Shown: positions 45,223 through 54,116 of the stretch, one piece after another
How positions within the stretch are numbered: position 1 is the first letter of the stretch
How the letters are laid out: each line of letters begins with the position of its first letter
Source: Parasedimentitalea denitrificans
GTDB taxonomy: Bacteria > Pseudomonadota > Alphaproteobacteria > Rhodobacterales > Rhodobacteraceae
Direction: 5' to 3'
NCBI RefSeq assembly: GCF_011813015.1
Contig: NZ_QHLQ01000015.1
Location: forward strand, 1-64,000
Length of the DNA stretch: 64,000 bases
The notes under the pieces: generated by a model
What the model was told of the DNA's origin: nothing
What the model saw: the letters and a program-made list of their open reading frames with translations, nothing else
The model's database searches: none
Program-made: the position numbers and the translations under genes

Positions 45223-46402
45223 CAACACTCCGCCCTTTCAAAAGAAAACCTGACCAAGTGTTCATCATCTCGCGCCGTTTCTTCAGCAAGTCCGACCGCG
45301 CATAAGCCCGCTCCACCTCAGACCCCACTTGATGTGCAAGCGCTGCCTCAGCCACTTCTCGGGGAGCGCCAGAAACCTCCGCCGCCCAATCCCTAAACGT
45401 GCTGCGAAAGCCATGCACGGTAAAGCCATCGCACCCCATACGGCGTAAAAGCATCAGCATTGACATGTTGGACAGTGGCTTGTGTCGTTTCTGCCCCTCA
45501 AATACATAGTCAGACGCCATCGCCATGAGCGGCTTTAGTATCGCAAGCATTTCATCTGTAAGCGGAACGCGGTGTTCTTTACCGCCCTTCATGCGCGCGG
45601 CTGGCACGGTCCATAGACGGGCTTCAAAATCGACCTCAGGCCAGGTCATATCCAGAACCTCGGATGTGCGACACGCGGTCAGAATGGTGAATTGCAACGC
45701 CTTCGCTGCCGTGGCGCTGCGACCTTCCAATTCTGCATAGAATGCCGGAACGTCCTTCCAGGGCATTGCATCATGATGCTGCACCTTGGCCTTCACTTTA
45801 GGAAGAACCCCGGCCTCTTTCACAGCCGTGACCGGATTTTCCCCGTCACGGAAGCCAGAGGATTTTGCAACGTCCAAAACCGCCTTAATCCGCTGAGCCA
45901 GCCGCTTGGCCGTTTCGTGTTTGTCCGTCCAAATCGGAGACAGGCACATCAGCACCTCTGGTTGCCCAATGGCATCAACAGGCATCCGCCCAATCTTGGG
46001 GAATGCATAATCGCGCAAGGTGTTCAGCCATTGTTGCCCGTGTTTGGGGTTCTTCCATGTGGGCAATCGGTCAATGTGAACCTGACGGCTCAACTCTTCA
46101 AAGGATGGTATGTCACGTTTGGCATTGTATCGCGGGTTCAGGCCCGACTTGGCCATGCGGCGATACTCTAGCGCACGCTCACGCGCCTGATTGAGTGTTA
46201 CAACATCCGCCCCACCCAAACCGAAGTCAGTACGCAGCGGGGCACCCTTAGCGTTCTTCTGTCCCTTTACGGTGACACGCACAATCCAGCGTCGCGCCCC
46301 TGAAGGGTCAACCACCAGATGTAGGCCCGCTCCGTCGCCATGACGACCTGGCCCAAGATTCTCCACCAGCTTCCTAGTTAGCTTGCCAACCAGCGCCGCC
46401 AT
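45212..46402 (-). CDS. int: Tyrosine integrase
   Basis: Site-specific recombinase of 396 residues, P4-integrase type. The N-terminal arm-binding domain (LHLVVDPSGARRWIVRV) is followed by a core-binding domain and a catalytic domain with Arg in TACRTSEVL, HGFRSTFRDWA, the LAHQVGSEVERAYARS segment containing the nucleophile Tyr, and a basic C-terminus. It sits 150 bases from the tRNA-Ser 3' end that matches the left repeat, as expected for an integrase that uses this tRNA as attachment site. Confidence 0.95.
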   Translation of the reverse strand: MAALVGKLTRKLVENLGPGRHGDGAGLHLVVDPSGARRWIVRVTVKGQKNAKGAPLRTDFGLGGADVVTLNQARERALEYRRMAKSGLNPRYNAKRDIPSFEELSRQVHIDRLPTWKNPKHGQQWLNTLRDYAFPKIGRMPVDAIGQPEVLMCLSPIWTDKHETAKRLAQRIKAVLDVAKSSGFRDGENPVTAVKEAGVLPKVKAKVQHHDAMPWKDVPAFYAELEGRSATAAKALQFTILTACRTSEVLDMTWPEVDFEARLWTVPAARMKGGKEHRVPLTDEMLAILKPLMAMASDYVFEGQKRHKPLSNMSMLMLLRRMGCDGFTVHGFRSTFRDWAAEVSGAPREVAEAALAHQVGSEVERAYARSDLLKKRREMMNTWSGFLLKGRSVDDN

Positions 46403-46407
46403 TCAAC

Positions 46408-46429
46408 ATACCACCGTTCATACCACACA
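46408..46429 (+). promoter_or_regulatory. Paired candidate integrase arm sites, right
   Basis: ATACCACCGT (46408) and ATACCACACA (46420), 12 bases apart start to start, lie immediately upstream of the int ATG and match the pair at 39179-39200. Binding here could also autoregulate int. Confidence 0.55.
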
Positions 46430-46550
46430 GTGAAAGCGTAGCGGTGCAACTGAATGAAATCCAGAAAAACCTCAAGGCTGATAAATGCCCATACTTTACT
46501 GAGGCTTATGACGCTAAATGTCATCTGGGAAAATCAGAGAAAAAGTGAGG

Positions 46551-46565
46551 GTGGCGGACAGACAG
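46551..46565. repeat. Right att repeat at the tRNA-Ser 3' end
   Basis: GTGGCGGACAGACAG, identical to 39102-39116; bases 46552-46565 are the last 14 of the tRNA-Ser gene, including CCA. Confidence 0.85.
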
Positions 46566-46641
46566 GGATTCGAACCCTGGAGACGGTCTCCCGCCTACAC
46601 ACTTTCCAGGCGTGCGCCTTCGACCACTCGGCCACCTGTCC
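46552..46641 (-). tRNA. tRNA-Ser (anticodon GGA)
   Basis: A 90-base class II tRNA on the minus strand: acceptor GGACAGG...TCTGTCC with discriminator G and encoded CCA, anticodon loop CTGGAAA within CACGC/GTGTG (anticodon GGA), a long variable arm (GGCGGGAGACCGTCT) and T arm GGGTTCGAATCCC. Its 3' end is the attachment site of the integrative element, which keeps the tRNA intact. Confidence 0.97.
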
Positions 46642-46720
46642 ACTGCGCGCGTTTTGACCGATGCACAGCCAGAATGCAATAGCGAAACTTGGAAAAAAGT
46701 GAGCACAATCGTCGATTAAT

Positions 46721-47437
46721 TCATCCATCTAGATGCAGGTAGACACGGCGGTTCACTTTGCCCTTCTTTTCGACCTTACCGATGCGAATTTTTTCTATCT
46801 CGGAAGTCTGTTTAACATGCGTACCGCCGCAAGGTTGCAGGTCTACCTGAGCGCCACCAACACCGATACGTACCAAGCGGACCCTACCCGCGTTCTTTGG
46901 TGATGCCACCGACATCGTATTAACAAGCTGAGGATTGGCCTCCAGCTCGGCCTCGGTGATCCAGTCCCCAGTGACAGATAAATCACGGTCGATCAAAGCT
47001 TGCAGCTGCGCCTGCAAAGCCGCCTTATCCGCAGGTGCCTCCGGCATGTTGAAATCAAGGCGTCCCTTTGCAACACCAATGGACCCACCGCTAACAGGCA
47101 GCGGAATAACCACAGACAGCAAGTGAAGTGCTGTATGCACACGCATATGCCCGAACCGGCACGCCCAGTCGATCTCTTGCTTTACTTCGCTCGCAATCGG
47201 AGGCAAGCCCTGCCCGTCGGTTGGAACCAAAACTATTGCCCCCTCGCCTTTAACCGAAGTCTCAATTCAACATATACCATGGTCCCAGCTAAGCCGCCCC
47301 GCGTCGCCGGGCTGTCCTCCACCGGTTGGATAAAACTGCGAGCGATCCAACACCACGCCGTCGCCTTCAGTTTGCGCCAGAAGCTTACCAGTGCTCTCGC
47401 GCAAATAAGCATCATTTTGGAATAGATGATCAGTCAT
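46721..47437 (-). pseudogene. Alanyl-tRNA editing protein with in-frame TGA
   Basis: Encodes a trans-editing protein that would deacylate mischarged tRNA-Ala (AlaX/AlaRS editing-domain family). The frame begins MTDHLFQNDAYLRESTGKLL, contains FYPTGGGQPGDAGRLSWDHG, meets a TGA at 47267-47269, and then continues in the same frame with IETSVKGEGAIVLVP, the zinc-site segment MRVHTALHLLSVV and DLQPCGGTHV. Apart from the single stop both halves look intact, so this is a very recent nonsense mutation, a sequencing error, or a readthrough case. A TTG at 47230 could start the second half alone. It overlaps the channel gene upstream. Confidence 0.8.
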
Positions 47438-49844
47438 CATTGCCGCCTTCTGAGCCTGCCAGGTCACCGAAATCCGGATGTTCGGGTTTAGGAACTGTAG
47501 TCACCTGTTGGGAAGCCGACTGAGCCTTACTTAAGACCTCGGGATTGCGGATCCACAAATCACGCTGTGCAAACGGGATTTCGATATCTTCTTCGGCAAA
47601 ACGGCGCGCGATTTCAAAATTGAAATCGGAACGCACCGATAGTACCCAATTCACATCCCTAAGAATGGCCCGGATTTCAAAATCCAAACTGTCTGCACCA
47701 AAGCCCTGGAACACCACGCTCGGAGCTGGGTTCATCAGCACCATTGGGTGGGCCTTAGCGATTTCAAGCAAAACTCCCTGCACCCTTCGCGGATCAGTGC
47801 CATAAGCCACTCCAACCGGCGCAATCACCCTGCCCACTGTGTTTCCGCGGGTATAGTTGGTGACGGTGCCGGTGATAAGATCCGAGTTTGGAATAATCAC
47901 ATCCGTACGATCGAACGTTTCGATCCGGGTTGAGCGCACAGAGATATCACGTACATACCCCATCATGCCGCCGACTTCGATCCAGTCACCTTTTGAAACT
48001 GGCCGTTCGACTAACAAAATTATGCCAGAGACGAAGTTCGACACTACTGTTTGCAAGCCAAAACCAATACCTACAGACAGTGCCCCTGCAACAATGGCCA
48101 ATGACGACAGATCCAGCCCAGCCCAAGAAATGGCCACAACTGCGGCCAAGAATATCCCGATGTATCCAGTTCCGGAAACAATGGCGTTCTGTCCACCAAG
48201 ATCGAGTTTGGTTTTTGGCAATAAAGAACTGCGCAGGCTGCTCTGAACAAGCCGCGTCACAGTATATCCGGCTGCAAAAACCAGCACGAACAACAAAAAT
48301 GAGCTGGGCGAAATTCGCGTTTCACCAAGCTGGAACCCTTCAAGGAACCTGGACCAAAGTTCAGTCAGGGTTGCAACCCTTGCTCCCCAGATCAGCGCCA
48401 GCAGCGGCACTGAACATAGTGCAAGAACAAATCCGACAAGAACAGAGAACAGCGAGTCACGAGCCGCTTCGGGCTTGCCCGAAACCAGCGCATACACATT
48501 GCTAATAAACCCTTGCAAAAGAAGCAGAGTTGACAAAACGAACAGCGTTATGACAACCGGATATATGATCGCTTCGGCGGCTAAAATATAACCAAACGCA
48601 GCCAGTATGGGTGAGAGGACACCAAGGAAATAAGCTGCCCTTCGTATGCCACGGACCATCTTATTGGCACCAACAATCACTCCGGTTTCACCGGCCTGCG
48701 TTGCCTCACGAACGCGATTAAGACCAATACGCTGCAACCGAACCAGTAACAGTGCGGTGGTCAAAATAATCGGAAAGGCAAGCACAGCACGGGTCGGTTC
48801 AGTAAGATTTTCAACTTGCTCAACTTGGTTTAGCAAATCGCGTAAAACATGCATGACCGCGACCAACTCGATGAGCAAACGCATCTCAGCGCGTTGTCCC
48901 TTGGGAAATGGAACCAAGTCATCGCTATCCGATCCGGCGAATAGCTGTAGCCCCAACCAATTGAACGCGATCAGGATAGCTGCCCACACGGGCACAGATT
49001 CCAGCAGAATTGTTCCACGCACACCCAAAATATCTGCAATTGAAATTGCCTGGACAATCAGTGTCACGCCAAAGAAGGGCAATACTGCCTGCACAAGAGA
49101 GGCAATGAACCTCCTGACATCGCTTCCTTTTTTTCCAAAATGACCCAGATATTCTGCAACGCGTTGGGCCCATATCCTACCTCGAAACACCAACACGCCC
49201 CCGGCGAGCACTAAGCCCAGAATTAGGGGGAACTTGTTTTGCAGATTTTCACGAGTGGTATCGCTCGACATCTGCCGCAGCGTTTCGTTCCAGATTGCTA
49301 TGGCTGCGTGAGATAGCTCGCTCCATGCTTCCGGCCAATACTCGGGATCTAGCGGTGAAGGCCCACGTTGGAGCAGCGCCTTGGTCTGGCGTTTGCGAAT
49401 GATGCTGTCGATTTCAGCGATCAGCCCGTTAGCTCGGCTGTGGGCCTCTTCCGAAACCACACGCGGAACACGCAGCGCATTTAGCTGATCATTGAGGGAG
49501 GACCGAAGTGATGCAAGATCAGCATCCTCGACCTCTCCCTCGGCGGGCGCAGGCCCAAGAGCACTGAGCTGAGAATTAAGCGTGCCAATGCGATCAGCAT
49601 TATCATCCCGTGTGTTGGCAAAGACTTCTCTGTGGTCTGCGATCTCACGTCGCAAAACTTCCAACGCAGCCGAAGACGCACGATCTTCGTCGATAACCTG
49701 TTCCGCCCGTTCTGCTGTTTTGAGCCAAACCTGGTAGTAATCTCGTTCGGTAGAGGACAGCTGAGCGTCAGCCCCCCCAGCCCCCCAAACAGCGAAACAA
49801 AGAACCGCAAGGGAGAGCCGGAAGAACTGCATAAATTGCCTCAT
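47430..49844 (-). CDS. DUF3772-domain mechanosensitive channel (MscS family)
   Basis: Large MscS-type channel of 804 residues. A signal peptide (MRQFMQFFRLSLAVLCFAVW, cleavage near ADA-QL) leads into a periplasmic coiled-coil DUF3772 domain, then many transmembrane helices and the MscS core with the TM3-like helix (SLAIVAGALSVGIGFGLQTV) and the beta domain (GDWIEVGGMMGYVRDISVRS, IIPNSDLITGTVTNYTRG). It would release solutes on membrane tension. Its start overlaps the cysK stop by one base. Confidence 0.93.
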   Translation of the reverse strand: MRQFMQFFRLSLAVLCFAVWGAGGADAQLSSTERDYYQVWLKTAERAEQVIDEDRASSAALEVLRREIADHREVFANTRDDNADRIGTLNSQLSALGPAPAEGEVEDADLASLRSSLNDQLNALRVPRVVSEEAHSRANGLIAEIDSIIRKRQTKALLQRGPSPLDPEYWPEAWSELSHAAIAIWNETLRQMSSDTTRENLQNKFPLILGLVLAGGVLVFRGRIWAQRVAEYLGHFGKKGSDVRRFIASLVQAVLPFFGVTLIVQAISIADILGVRGTILLESVPVWAAILIAFNWLGLQLFAGSDSDDLVPFPKGQRAEMRLLIELVAVMHVLRDLLNQVEQVENLTEPTRAVLAFPIILTTALLLVRLQRIGLNRVREATQAGETGVIVGANKMVRGIRRAAYFLGVLSPILAAFGYILAAEAIIYPVVITLFVLSTLLLLQGFISNVYALVSGKPEAARDSLFSVLVGFVLALCSVPLLALIWGARVATLTELWSRFLEGFQLGETRISPSSFLLFVLVFAAGYTVTRLVQSSLRSSLLPKTKLDLGGQNAIVSGTGYIGIFLAAVVAISWAGLDLSSLAIVAGALSVGIGFGLQTVVSNFVSGIILLVERPVSKGDWIEVGGMMGYVRDISVRSTRIETFDRTDVIIPNSDLITGTVTNYTRGNTVGRVIAPVGVAYGTDPRRVQGVLLEIAKAHPMVLMNPAPSVVFQGFGADSLDFEIRAILRDVNWVLSVRSDFNFEIARRFAEEDIEIPFAQRDLWIRNPEVLSKAQSASQQVTTVPKPEHPDFGDLAGSEGGNDD

Positions 49845-50875
49845 TAGTCTTCAAATACACCCGGGATAGATGCAGGGGTGTGGGTCATCCAATCAGGCAC
49901 TGGCAAGTTTTTCTCGCGCAGGAATTCAGGGTTGAACAGTTTAGACTGATACCGGGTCCCATAGTCTGCCAACACGGTAACAATGGTATGTCCCTTGCCC
50001 ATTTCCTTGGCCATCCGCACCGCTCCGGCGATGTTGATCGCTGAAGATCCGCCAAGAACCAGTCCTTCGTCGTGCAGCAGATCAAAGATATACGGCATCG
50101 CTTCGTCGTCTGGCACCTGATACGTCATATCCGGTGTGAAACCTTCCAGGTTTTTGGTGATCCGAACCTGACCGATGCCTTCGGCAATGGAACCACCCTC
50201 CATAGCCATCTCACCGGTGGTGTAATAGGAATACAGTCCAGCGCCCATCGGATCAGCCAACCCCATTTTCACGCCTTTAGGCTGTAGGGCTTGGGCCACA
50301 CCAACCAGTGTTCCACCAGACCCAACCGCACAGACAAAGCCATCCACAGCACCGTCGGTCTGCTCCCAGATTTCAGGTCCGGTTGTTTCAAGGTGTGCCT
50401 GCCTATTGGCAACGTTATCAAATTGATTAGCCCAGATCGCGCCATTTGGTTCTGTCTCTGCCAGTTTGGCAGCCAGACGCTCTGAATAGCGGACAAAGTT
50501 GTTGGGGTTACGATACGGCGCTGCCGGAACCTGCACCAATTGAGCACCAGACAGTCGCAACATGTCCTTTTTCTCTTCGGACTGGGTTTCCGGAATTACG
50601 ATGACAGTCTTGAACCCCATCGAAGCACCAACAAGAGCAAGACCAATTCCAGTGTTGCCAGCCGTGCCCTCAACGATCGTGCCGCCGGGTTTTAGATCCC
50701 CACGGGCGATTGCATCCTTGATGATGTACAGGGCAGCGCGGTCTTTCACCGACTGGCCTGGGTTCATGAATTCGGCTTTACCCAGAATTTCACAGCCGGT
50801 CTCTTCGCTGACGCGATTAAGACGAATAAGCGGAGTGTGGCCAATGGCGTCGGCCAGATCACGTGCGATGCGCAT
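49844..50875 (-). CDS. cysK: Cysteine synthase A-type
   Basis: PLP enzyme of 343 residues that makes cysteine from O-acetylserine and sulfide. It has the PLP Lys in NPGQSVKDRAA, the EGTAGNTGIGLAL substrate loop, the phosphate-binding GSGGTLVG loop and GGSSAINIAGA. Its place beside trgB and trgA repeats the tellurite-resistance locus described in Rhodobacter sphaeroides, where trgAB and cysK both contribute. C-terminal length is slightly above that of classic CysK. Confidence 0.92.
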   Translation of the reverse strand: MRIARDLADAIGHTPLIRLNRVSEETGCEILGKAEFMNPGQSVKDRAALYIIKDAIARGDLKPGGTIVEGTAGNTGIGLALVGASMGFKTVIVIPETQSEEKKDMLRLSGAQLVQVPAAPYRNPNNFVRYSERLAAKLAETEPNGAIWANQFDNVANRQAHLETTGPEIWEQTDGAVDGFVCAVGSGGTLVGVAQALQPKGVKMGLADPMGAGLYSYYTTGEMAMEGGSIAEGIGQVRITKNLEGFTPDMTYQVPDDEAMPYIFDLLHDEGLVLGGSSAINIAGAVRMAKEMGKGHTIVTVLADYGTRYQSKLFNPEFLREKNLPVPDWMTHTPASIPGVFED

Positions 50876-50948
50876 GGTTTCCCTTTCGATCAGTTGCCTA
50901 AGATGTACCCAAGGCCCGAGGTGACCTCAAGGACAGAACATACAAGGA

Positions 50949-52067
50949 CTATCCGTCGCGTAGTCTTGCCCGGTGTCTGGCCAGCCATAGCGCGGCAGTC
51001 ACAAGTGGCATATCCAAAAAGGACTGAGCGTCAATTTCAGCCATCAGTTCGTCAAACCCTATGATCTTGCTGCGAATGTCTTCTCCCTCAGCAGCAAGCC
51101 CACCGCCTGCCCCGCACTTCGTTAGGTCGCCTACCCCCACAAAAATGTGAATAAACTCGCCAGAAGCTCCGCTCGAAGGGTAAACCTGCGCTACCGGTTC
51201 CAACGCCGATAACGTAACCCCGGCCTCTTCCATCGCTTCGCGGCGCGCAGCCTGTTCTGCCGTTTCGCCGGGATCAATTAGACCTGACACGGGTTCCCAC
51301 ATCCAAGGGCGTTGTTCCCCGGCGATGTATGTAGCGGCGCGAAATTGTTCGACCAGCAACACCTCGTCGCGAACCGGATCATAGGGAAGTACCACAGCAG
51401 CGTGACCAACAAGCGCAGCTGCGCGATTGATGACCGGGCTAAGGCTGCCGTCATAGCGTCGGTACTGCAGATCCATCTCTTCCATGGCAAAAAAATTAAG
51501 ATGCGCACGCTTGTGGTTGTGCACCACCACATCCTTGCTCAAGTCGTGATCCGAATCCCCTGATCGCGCCTGTGCAGCCAACCAAGCCGCGGCCCGAATC
51601 CGAATGGAAGGAAAACACGTAGCGACTTCTGCCGCACTCATCCTACCTTGATACGACATCACCTCTTGTGCGGCTCGCAGCGTCAGCGCACCCCACTCAG
51701 AAATCCAGCCCTGCAAATCCCAAGCGTCTTCGGTTTTCCATAATCCGGGTTCTGGGAAATAAACCTGAGCCGCGACCTCTTGCCCGTCTAGCGTTATCAC
51801 GGCCACATCTTTCAGGTCGTAATCAAACCCACCCTCATAGAAATTCAAGGCGGTGACGCCCTCTTTTGACAATCCCCGCACCAAAACGCCCTGAGCAACA
51901 TGATCGCTTCGCTCTTCGATCGCCGGAAAAATTTGCCCCTGCACCGCAAAAATACCATGCCCGGCAAGGCTTGCCTCTCTTGCATCCAGGTCTGCGCCGG
52001 ACCGTCCTAGCACTAGCTCCAGCAATGGCGCATAGCGTAAAGTTCCATAGAAAAACAGATCTGCCAT
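50949..52067 (-). CDS. trgB: TrgB: GGCT-like domain fused to NUDIX hydrolase
   Basis: A 372-residue two-domain protein. The N-terminal ~160 residues form a gamma-glutamylcyclotransferase (AIG2)-like domain starting DLFFYGTLRYAPLLELVLG; the C-terminal half is an ADP-ribose pyrophosphatase with the NUDIX box GLIDPGETAEQAARREAMEEAG. The architecture and the trgA and cysK neighbours identify it as TrgB of the Rhodobacter tellurite locus. Reaction: probably ADP-ribose or a related nucleotide sugar hydrolysis; how this protects from tellurite is not known. Confidence 0.88.
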   Translation of the reverse strand: MADLFFYGTLRYAPLLELVLGRSGADLDAREASLAGHGIFAVQGQIFPAIEERSDHVAQGVLVRGLSKEGVTALNFYEGGFDYDLKDVAVITLDGQEVAAQVYFPEPGLWKTEDAWDLQGWISEWGALTLRAAQEVMSYQGRMSAAEVATCFPSIRIRAAAWLAAQARSGDSDHDLSKDVVVHNHKRAHLNFFAMEEMDLQYRRYDGSLSPVINRAAALVGHAAVVLPYDPVRDEVLLVEQFRAATYIAGEQRPWMWEPVSGLIDPGETAEQAARREAMEEAGVTLSALEPVAQVYPSSGASGEFIHIFVGVGDLTKCGAGGGLAAEGEDIRSKIIGFDELMAEIDAQSFLDMPLVTAALWLARHRARLRDG

Positions 52068-52097
52068 GCGCCGTAACCTTTTATTTTAAAATGAAAA

Positions 52098-52538
52098 TCA
52101 ACGCCAACGACGCGATGCGCTTTCGGTCGCCAACCCCGACGCAAGCGCGCCAATCAGTACCATCCCGATAACCTGAGGGACAAAGATTATGATGGCGTAG
52201 TCCAGCCCGATTACGAAAATCTCCGACAGGGCTTCAAATGGCCCACCGTACCGATTGCGCATCGCCAGCCGGAACATCTCTTTGCAGCCATAGATAAACA
52301 ACCCCCAGAACAGCATGACGGCGACACCACTGATACCATTGTTAATGGCTGCCGCTGTTCCCCGGCCTGCTCGCTTACCCATTACGACCCAACCGACGAT
52401 CAGGCCAATCACCATATTTATTTGGGTAAAATACCCAAAATTCGTGCCCTCTGGCATCAAAGGTTTGATCTGCCCCGACAGGATGAAGGCAAGGAGGGTC
52501 AGGCAAAGGGCGGCCGTAAGTTTGGCTCCGGTGGGCAT
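52098..52538 (-). CDS. trgA: TrgA-family membrane protein
   Basis: Integral membrane protein of 146 residues with about four hydrophobic helices (KLTAALCLTLLAFILSG, MVIGLIVGWVVMG, VAVMLFWGLFIYGC, YAIIIFVPQVIGMVLIGALA). It matches TrgA of Rhodobacter in size, hydrophobicity and linkage: trgB follows 30 bases downstream and cysK after that. It probably heads the trgA-trgB-cysK unit. No catalytic motif. Confidence 0.85.
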   Translation of the reverse strand: MPTGAKLTAALCLTLLAFILSGQIKPLMPEGTNFGYFTQINMVIGLIVGWVVMGKRAGRGTAAAINNGISGVAVMLFWGLFIYGCKEMFRLAMRNRYGGPFEALSEIFVIGLDYAIIIFVPQVIGMVLIGALASGLATESASRRWR

Positions 52539-52764
52539 AAGGACAAAATCCGTCTAGCGATTTGATGTTAGATCACAGGTTCACGTTTTAACTGCCGCTG
52601 CGCAAGAGGTCAGGTAAAATTTCGACTTTCTTTCAAGCCTATCATCAAGGCCCCAACCTCTTAGCCGCCCAAACAGATTGGAAAGCGGGTCCCAAGGCTA
52701 GGGCCCGCGATCAAACAAACACCTGCCTAAAACGCCGTTAACTCTGCGTACAAACTGGAGACTA

Positions 52765-53988
52765 TCAGAGAACTTCATCAAGCACTGTTAACAGTTTTTT
52801 AACCTCATTTTCAGACGTGTAATGGGTGAAGCTAAGGCGCAGCACACCTGCAGCTGGGTCAATCCCCAATGCCTTCAGCGCGCGGACTGCGTAAAAGTCT
52901 CCTCCACCAGCCATGATCCCTTTTTTCGCCAGTTCCGCTGCAATTGGCTCAGCCGGTGTCTTTAGCTGCAGCGCGACAGTCGGGGCCCTTAGATTGGCAT
53001 CATCCGGACCAATCAATCGGACATCATTGCGATCCTTCACTGCTTCCAACACCGGTTGCAGTAATTTGACCTCATGTGCCCGCATCAAGTCATGTACAAA
53101 GCTAGCTCGCTCAGCAGGATCAGATTCCGGGCCTGCGTGGTGGTCACATAGCATGTCGATGTAATCCGCCATCCCCGCGCTGGCCGCAATCTGCGCATGA
53201 TCAGGACCCGCCGGGGTAAATCGTTTATACCCAACATCACCGTTGAAAAAATGTGCCTGATTGGGCAGCAACTCGGCCAAGGCCCGCCTGACAACCATCA
53301 CCCCCTGATGCGGACCATATGTCTTATATGCTGAAAACAGATAGATGTCGGCACCCAGATCACCGACATTTGGCAAGCCATGCGGTGCGTATGACACCCC
53401 ATCCACGCAAACAAAGGCACCAGCGGTATGGGCCATCGTCGTGATATCCGCTACCGGATTAATCTCACCAACAACGTTTGAACAATGCGGGAAGCAGACC
53501 AAACGAACCTTCTCGTCCAGCAACTCCGCTAGGTCCTCCAGATTCAAATGCCCTGACTGCGGGTCAATCTGCCATTCGCGGACTTCGATCCCATGCTCAG
53601 CCAGCCTGCGCCACGGCCCCGAGTTCGCCTCGTGATCCTGGTTGGTCACAATTATGGCTTCGCCCTTTTCCATGAAACCTTTGAACGCCTGTGACAGCAC
53701 GTAAGTGTTCTGGGTTGTCGAAGGGCCAAAGCTCAACTCGTCCGTCTCAACCCCCATCATAGCGGCCAGTCGCTGCCGGGCCTCATCCATTTCTTCCCCA
53801 GCAAGGCGCGAGGCCTGATACGGGGCGTAGGGCTGCACCTTTCGTTGGGTATAGAACCGCGTCAGCCGGTCAATGACCGGCTGGCAGGTGTACGACCCCC
53901 CAGCATTTTCAAAAAACGCCTGCCCATCCAAAGATGGCTCCGCAAACGCAGGAAACTGGCTGCGTACAAATTCGATATCCAACGACAT
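52765..53988 (-). CDS. Cysteine desulfurase-like aminotransferase (class V)
   Basis: PLP enzyme of 407 residues of the class V aminotransferase/IscS fold, TIGR01976-like. It shows FFENAGGSYTCQPVIDRL at the N-terminus, NQDHEANSGPWRRL, CVDGVSYAPHGLP and the PLP Lys in LFSAYKTYGPHQG. The flexible loop Cys of classic NifS/IscS is not evident in the expected region, so desulfurase activity is uncertain. Start 53988 follows GGGAGAAG; 54000 is an alternative. Confidence 0.85.
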   Translation of the reverse strand: MSLDIEFVRSQFPAFAEPSLDGQAFFENAGGSYTCQPVIDRLTRFYTQRKVQPYAPYQASRLAGEEMDEARQRLAAMMGVETDELSFGPSTTQNTYVLSQAFKGFMEKGEAIIVTNQDHEANSGPWRRLAEHGIEVREWQIDPQSGHLNLEDLAELLDEKVRLVCFPHCSNVVGEINPVADITTMAHTAGAFVCVDGVSYAPHGLPNVGDLGADIYLFSAYKTYGPHQGVMVVRRALAELLPNQAHFFNGDVGYKRFTPAGPDHAQIAASAGMADYIDMLCDHHAGPESDPAERASFVHDLMRAHEVKLLQPVLEAVKDRNDVRLIGPDDANLRAPTVALQLKTPAEPIAAELAKKGIMAGGGDFYAVRALKALGIDPAAGVLRLSFTHYTSENEVKKLLTVLDEVL

Positions 53989-54116
53989 AACTTCTCCCAT
54001 CCTTCTCTTTCAAAATCAGTGCCGTTGTTGGCGCCAATGGTCAAGTCCACTGACTAATGACGCTAACTGTCAGCAGGCAGTGTCATCCTAGGCTGGCACA
54101 ACAAAGGACACACATT

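Larger units (their letters stand above)
39102..46565. mobile_element. Integrative element in tRNA-Ser(GGA)
   Basis: Element of about 7.5 kb bounded by an exact 15-base direct repeat (39102-39116 and 46551-46565) that equals the 3' end of the tRNA-Ser gene. A tyrosine integrase gene lies next to the tRNA, and paired candidate arm-type sites lie inside both ends. All genes run on the minus strand: integrase, an unknown 324-residue protein, an AlpA-like protein, three unknown genes, an exported Sel1-repeat protein and an exported trypsin-like protease. There are no phage structural, conjugation or relaxase genes, so it would depend on a helper or be immobile. Confidence 0.8.

Noticed and set aside
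47267..47269. TGA read as selenocysteine in the alanyl-tRNA editing gene
   Set aside because: No obvious selenocysteine insertion hairpin was seen just after the codon, the family is not known to use selenocysteine, and the residue is not in a catalytic motif.
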